From Gemmatimonadota bacterium (GTDB taxonomy: Bacteria > Gemmatimonadota > Gemmatimonadetes > Longimicrobiales > Gaopeijiaceae): DNA of 53,977 nucleotides. The translations under genes and the position numbers were made by a program. Under the pieces are notes generated by a model that was not told the origin of the DNA, did no database searches, and saw only the letters and a program-made list of their open reading frames with translations. How positions within the stretch are numbered: the first letter of the stretch is position 1; each line of letters opens with the position of its first letter. The stretch covers positions 1 through 53,977 of the forward strand of contig JAJEBW010000046.1 in NCBI GenBank assembly GCA_022822325.1, read 5' to 3'. Of the stretch, positions 53,731-53,977 are shown piece by piece.

Positions 53731-53977
<247 letters not shown>

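Overview
The window is about 54 kb of dense, high-GC bacterial chromosome. The gene content points to a didermic bacterium: a SusC/SusD outer-membrane pair, a peptidase/beta-propeller/beta-barrel protein, several lipoproteins and a large secreted BNR-repeat (VPS10-like) protein. Together with the B12-dependent ribonucleotide reductase and the repeated short-leader promoters, this looks most like an uncultured Gemmatimonadota-type organism. That placement is inference from gene content, not from a marker tree.

Layout. 1-141 is the end of an IS3-type insertion sequence. 142-3486 holds an AAA/DUF4143 ATPase behind a tandem 19-bp repeat, an envelope protein and an M15-type peptidase. 3562-7978 (minus) carries a fused alpha-beta 2-oxoacid dehydrogenase E1 and a YyaL/DUF255 protein. 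8120-12855 (plus) runs from a membrane protein through a CoaE-NrnA fusion, a conserved hypothetical and a Fur-family regulator to an agmatinase-type ureohydrolase. A 72-bp tandem array separates this from a secreted BNR-repeat protein that overlaps ccdA. A lower-GC orphan DNA methyltransferase follows (17150-18331), then an ABC exporter and a lipoprotein that diverge from one shared -10 element. Next come gamma-glutamyltransferase and SusD/SusC on minus, and murQ, a glycosyltransferase-like membrane protein, the three-part outer-membrane peptidase and nrdJ on plus.

After nrdJ lies a decayed BglII/BstYI-like restriction endonuclease. Then come an M20 amidohydrolase, divergent from a nitrilase-ornithine aminotransferase pair, a YggX-like protein, a DksA-like protein and RNase D. 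The right end is housekeeping: pyk, an MBL hydrolase overlapping pgi, ytxH overlapping transaldolase, smpB-pyrD-pyrF as an overlapping chain, cysS, and the conserved tRNA Thr-Tyr-Gly-Thr-tuf cluster cut by the window edge.

Themes. Nitrogen and amino-acid salvage recurs (ureohydrolase, nitrilase, ornithine aminotransferase, gamma-glutamyltransferase, M20 amidohydrolase). Many neighbouring genes are joined by ATGA or GTGA overlaps, which suggests translational coupling. At least three gene starts sit only 6-9 bases after a good -10 hexamer, suggesting leaderless mRNAs. Three copies of a dispersed palindrome-plus-tail repeat and the 72-bp tandem array are the most unusual non-coding structures. 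No CRISPR array, prophage or complete defence system was seen.
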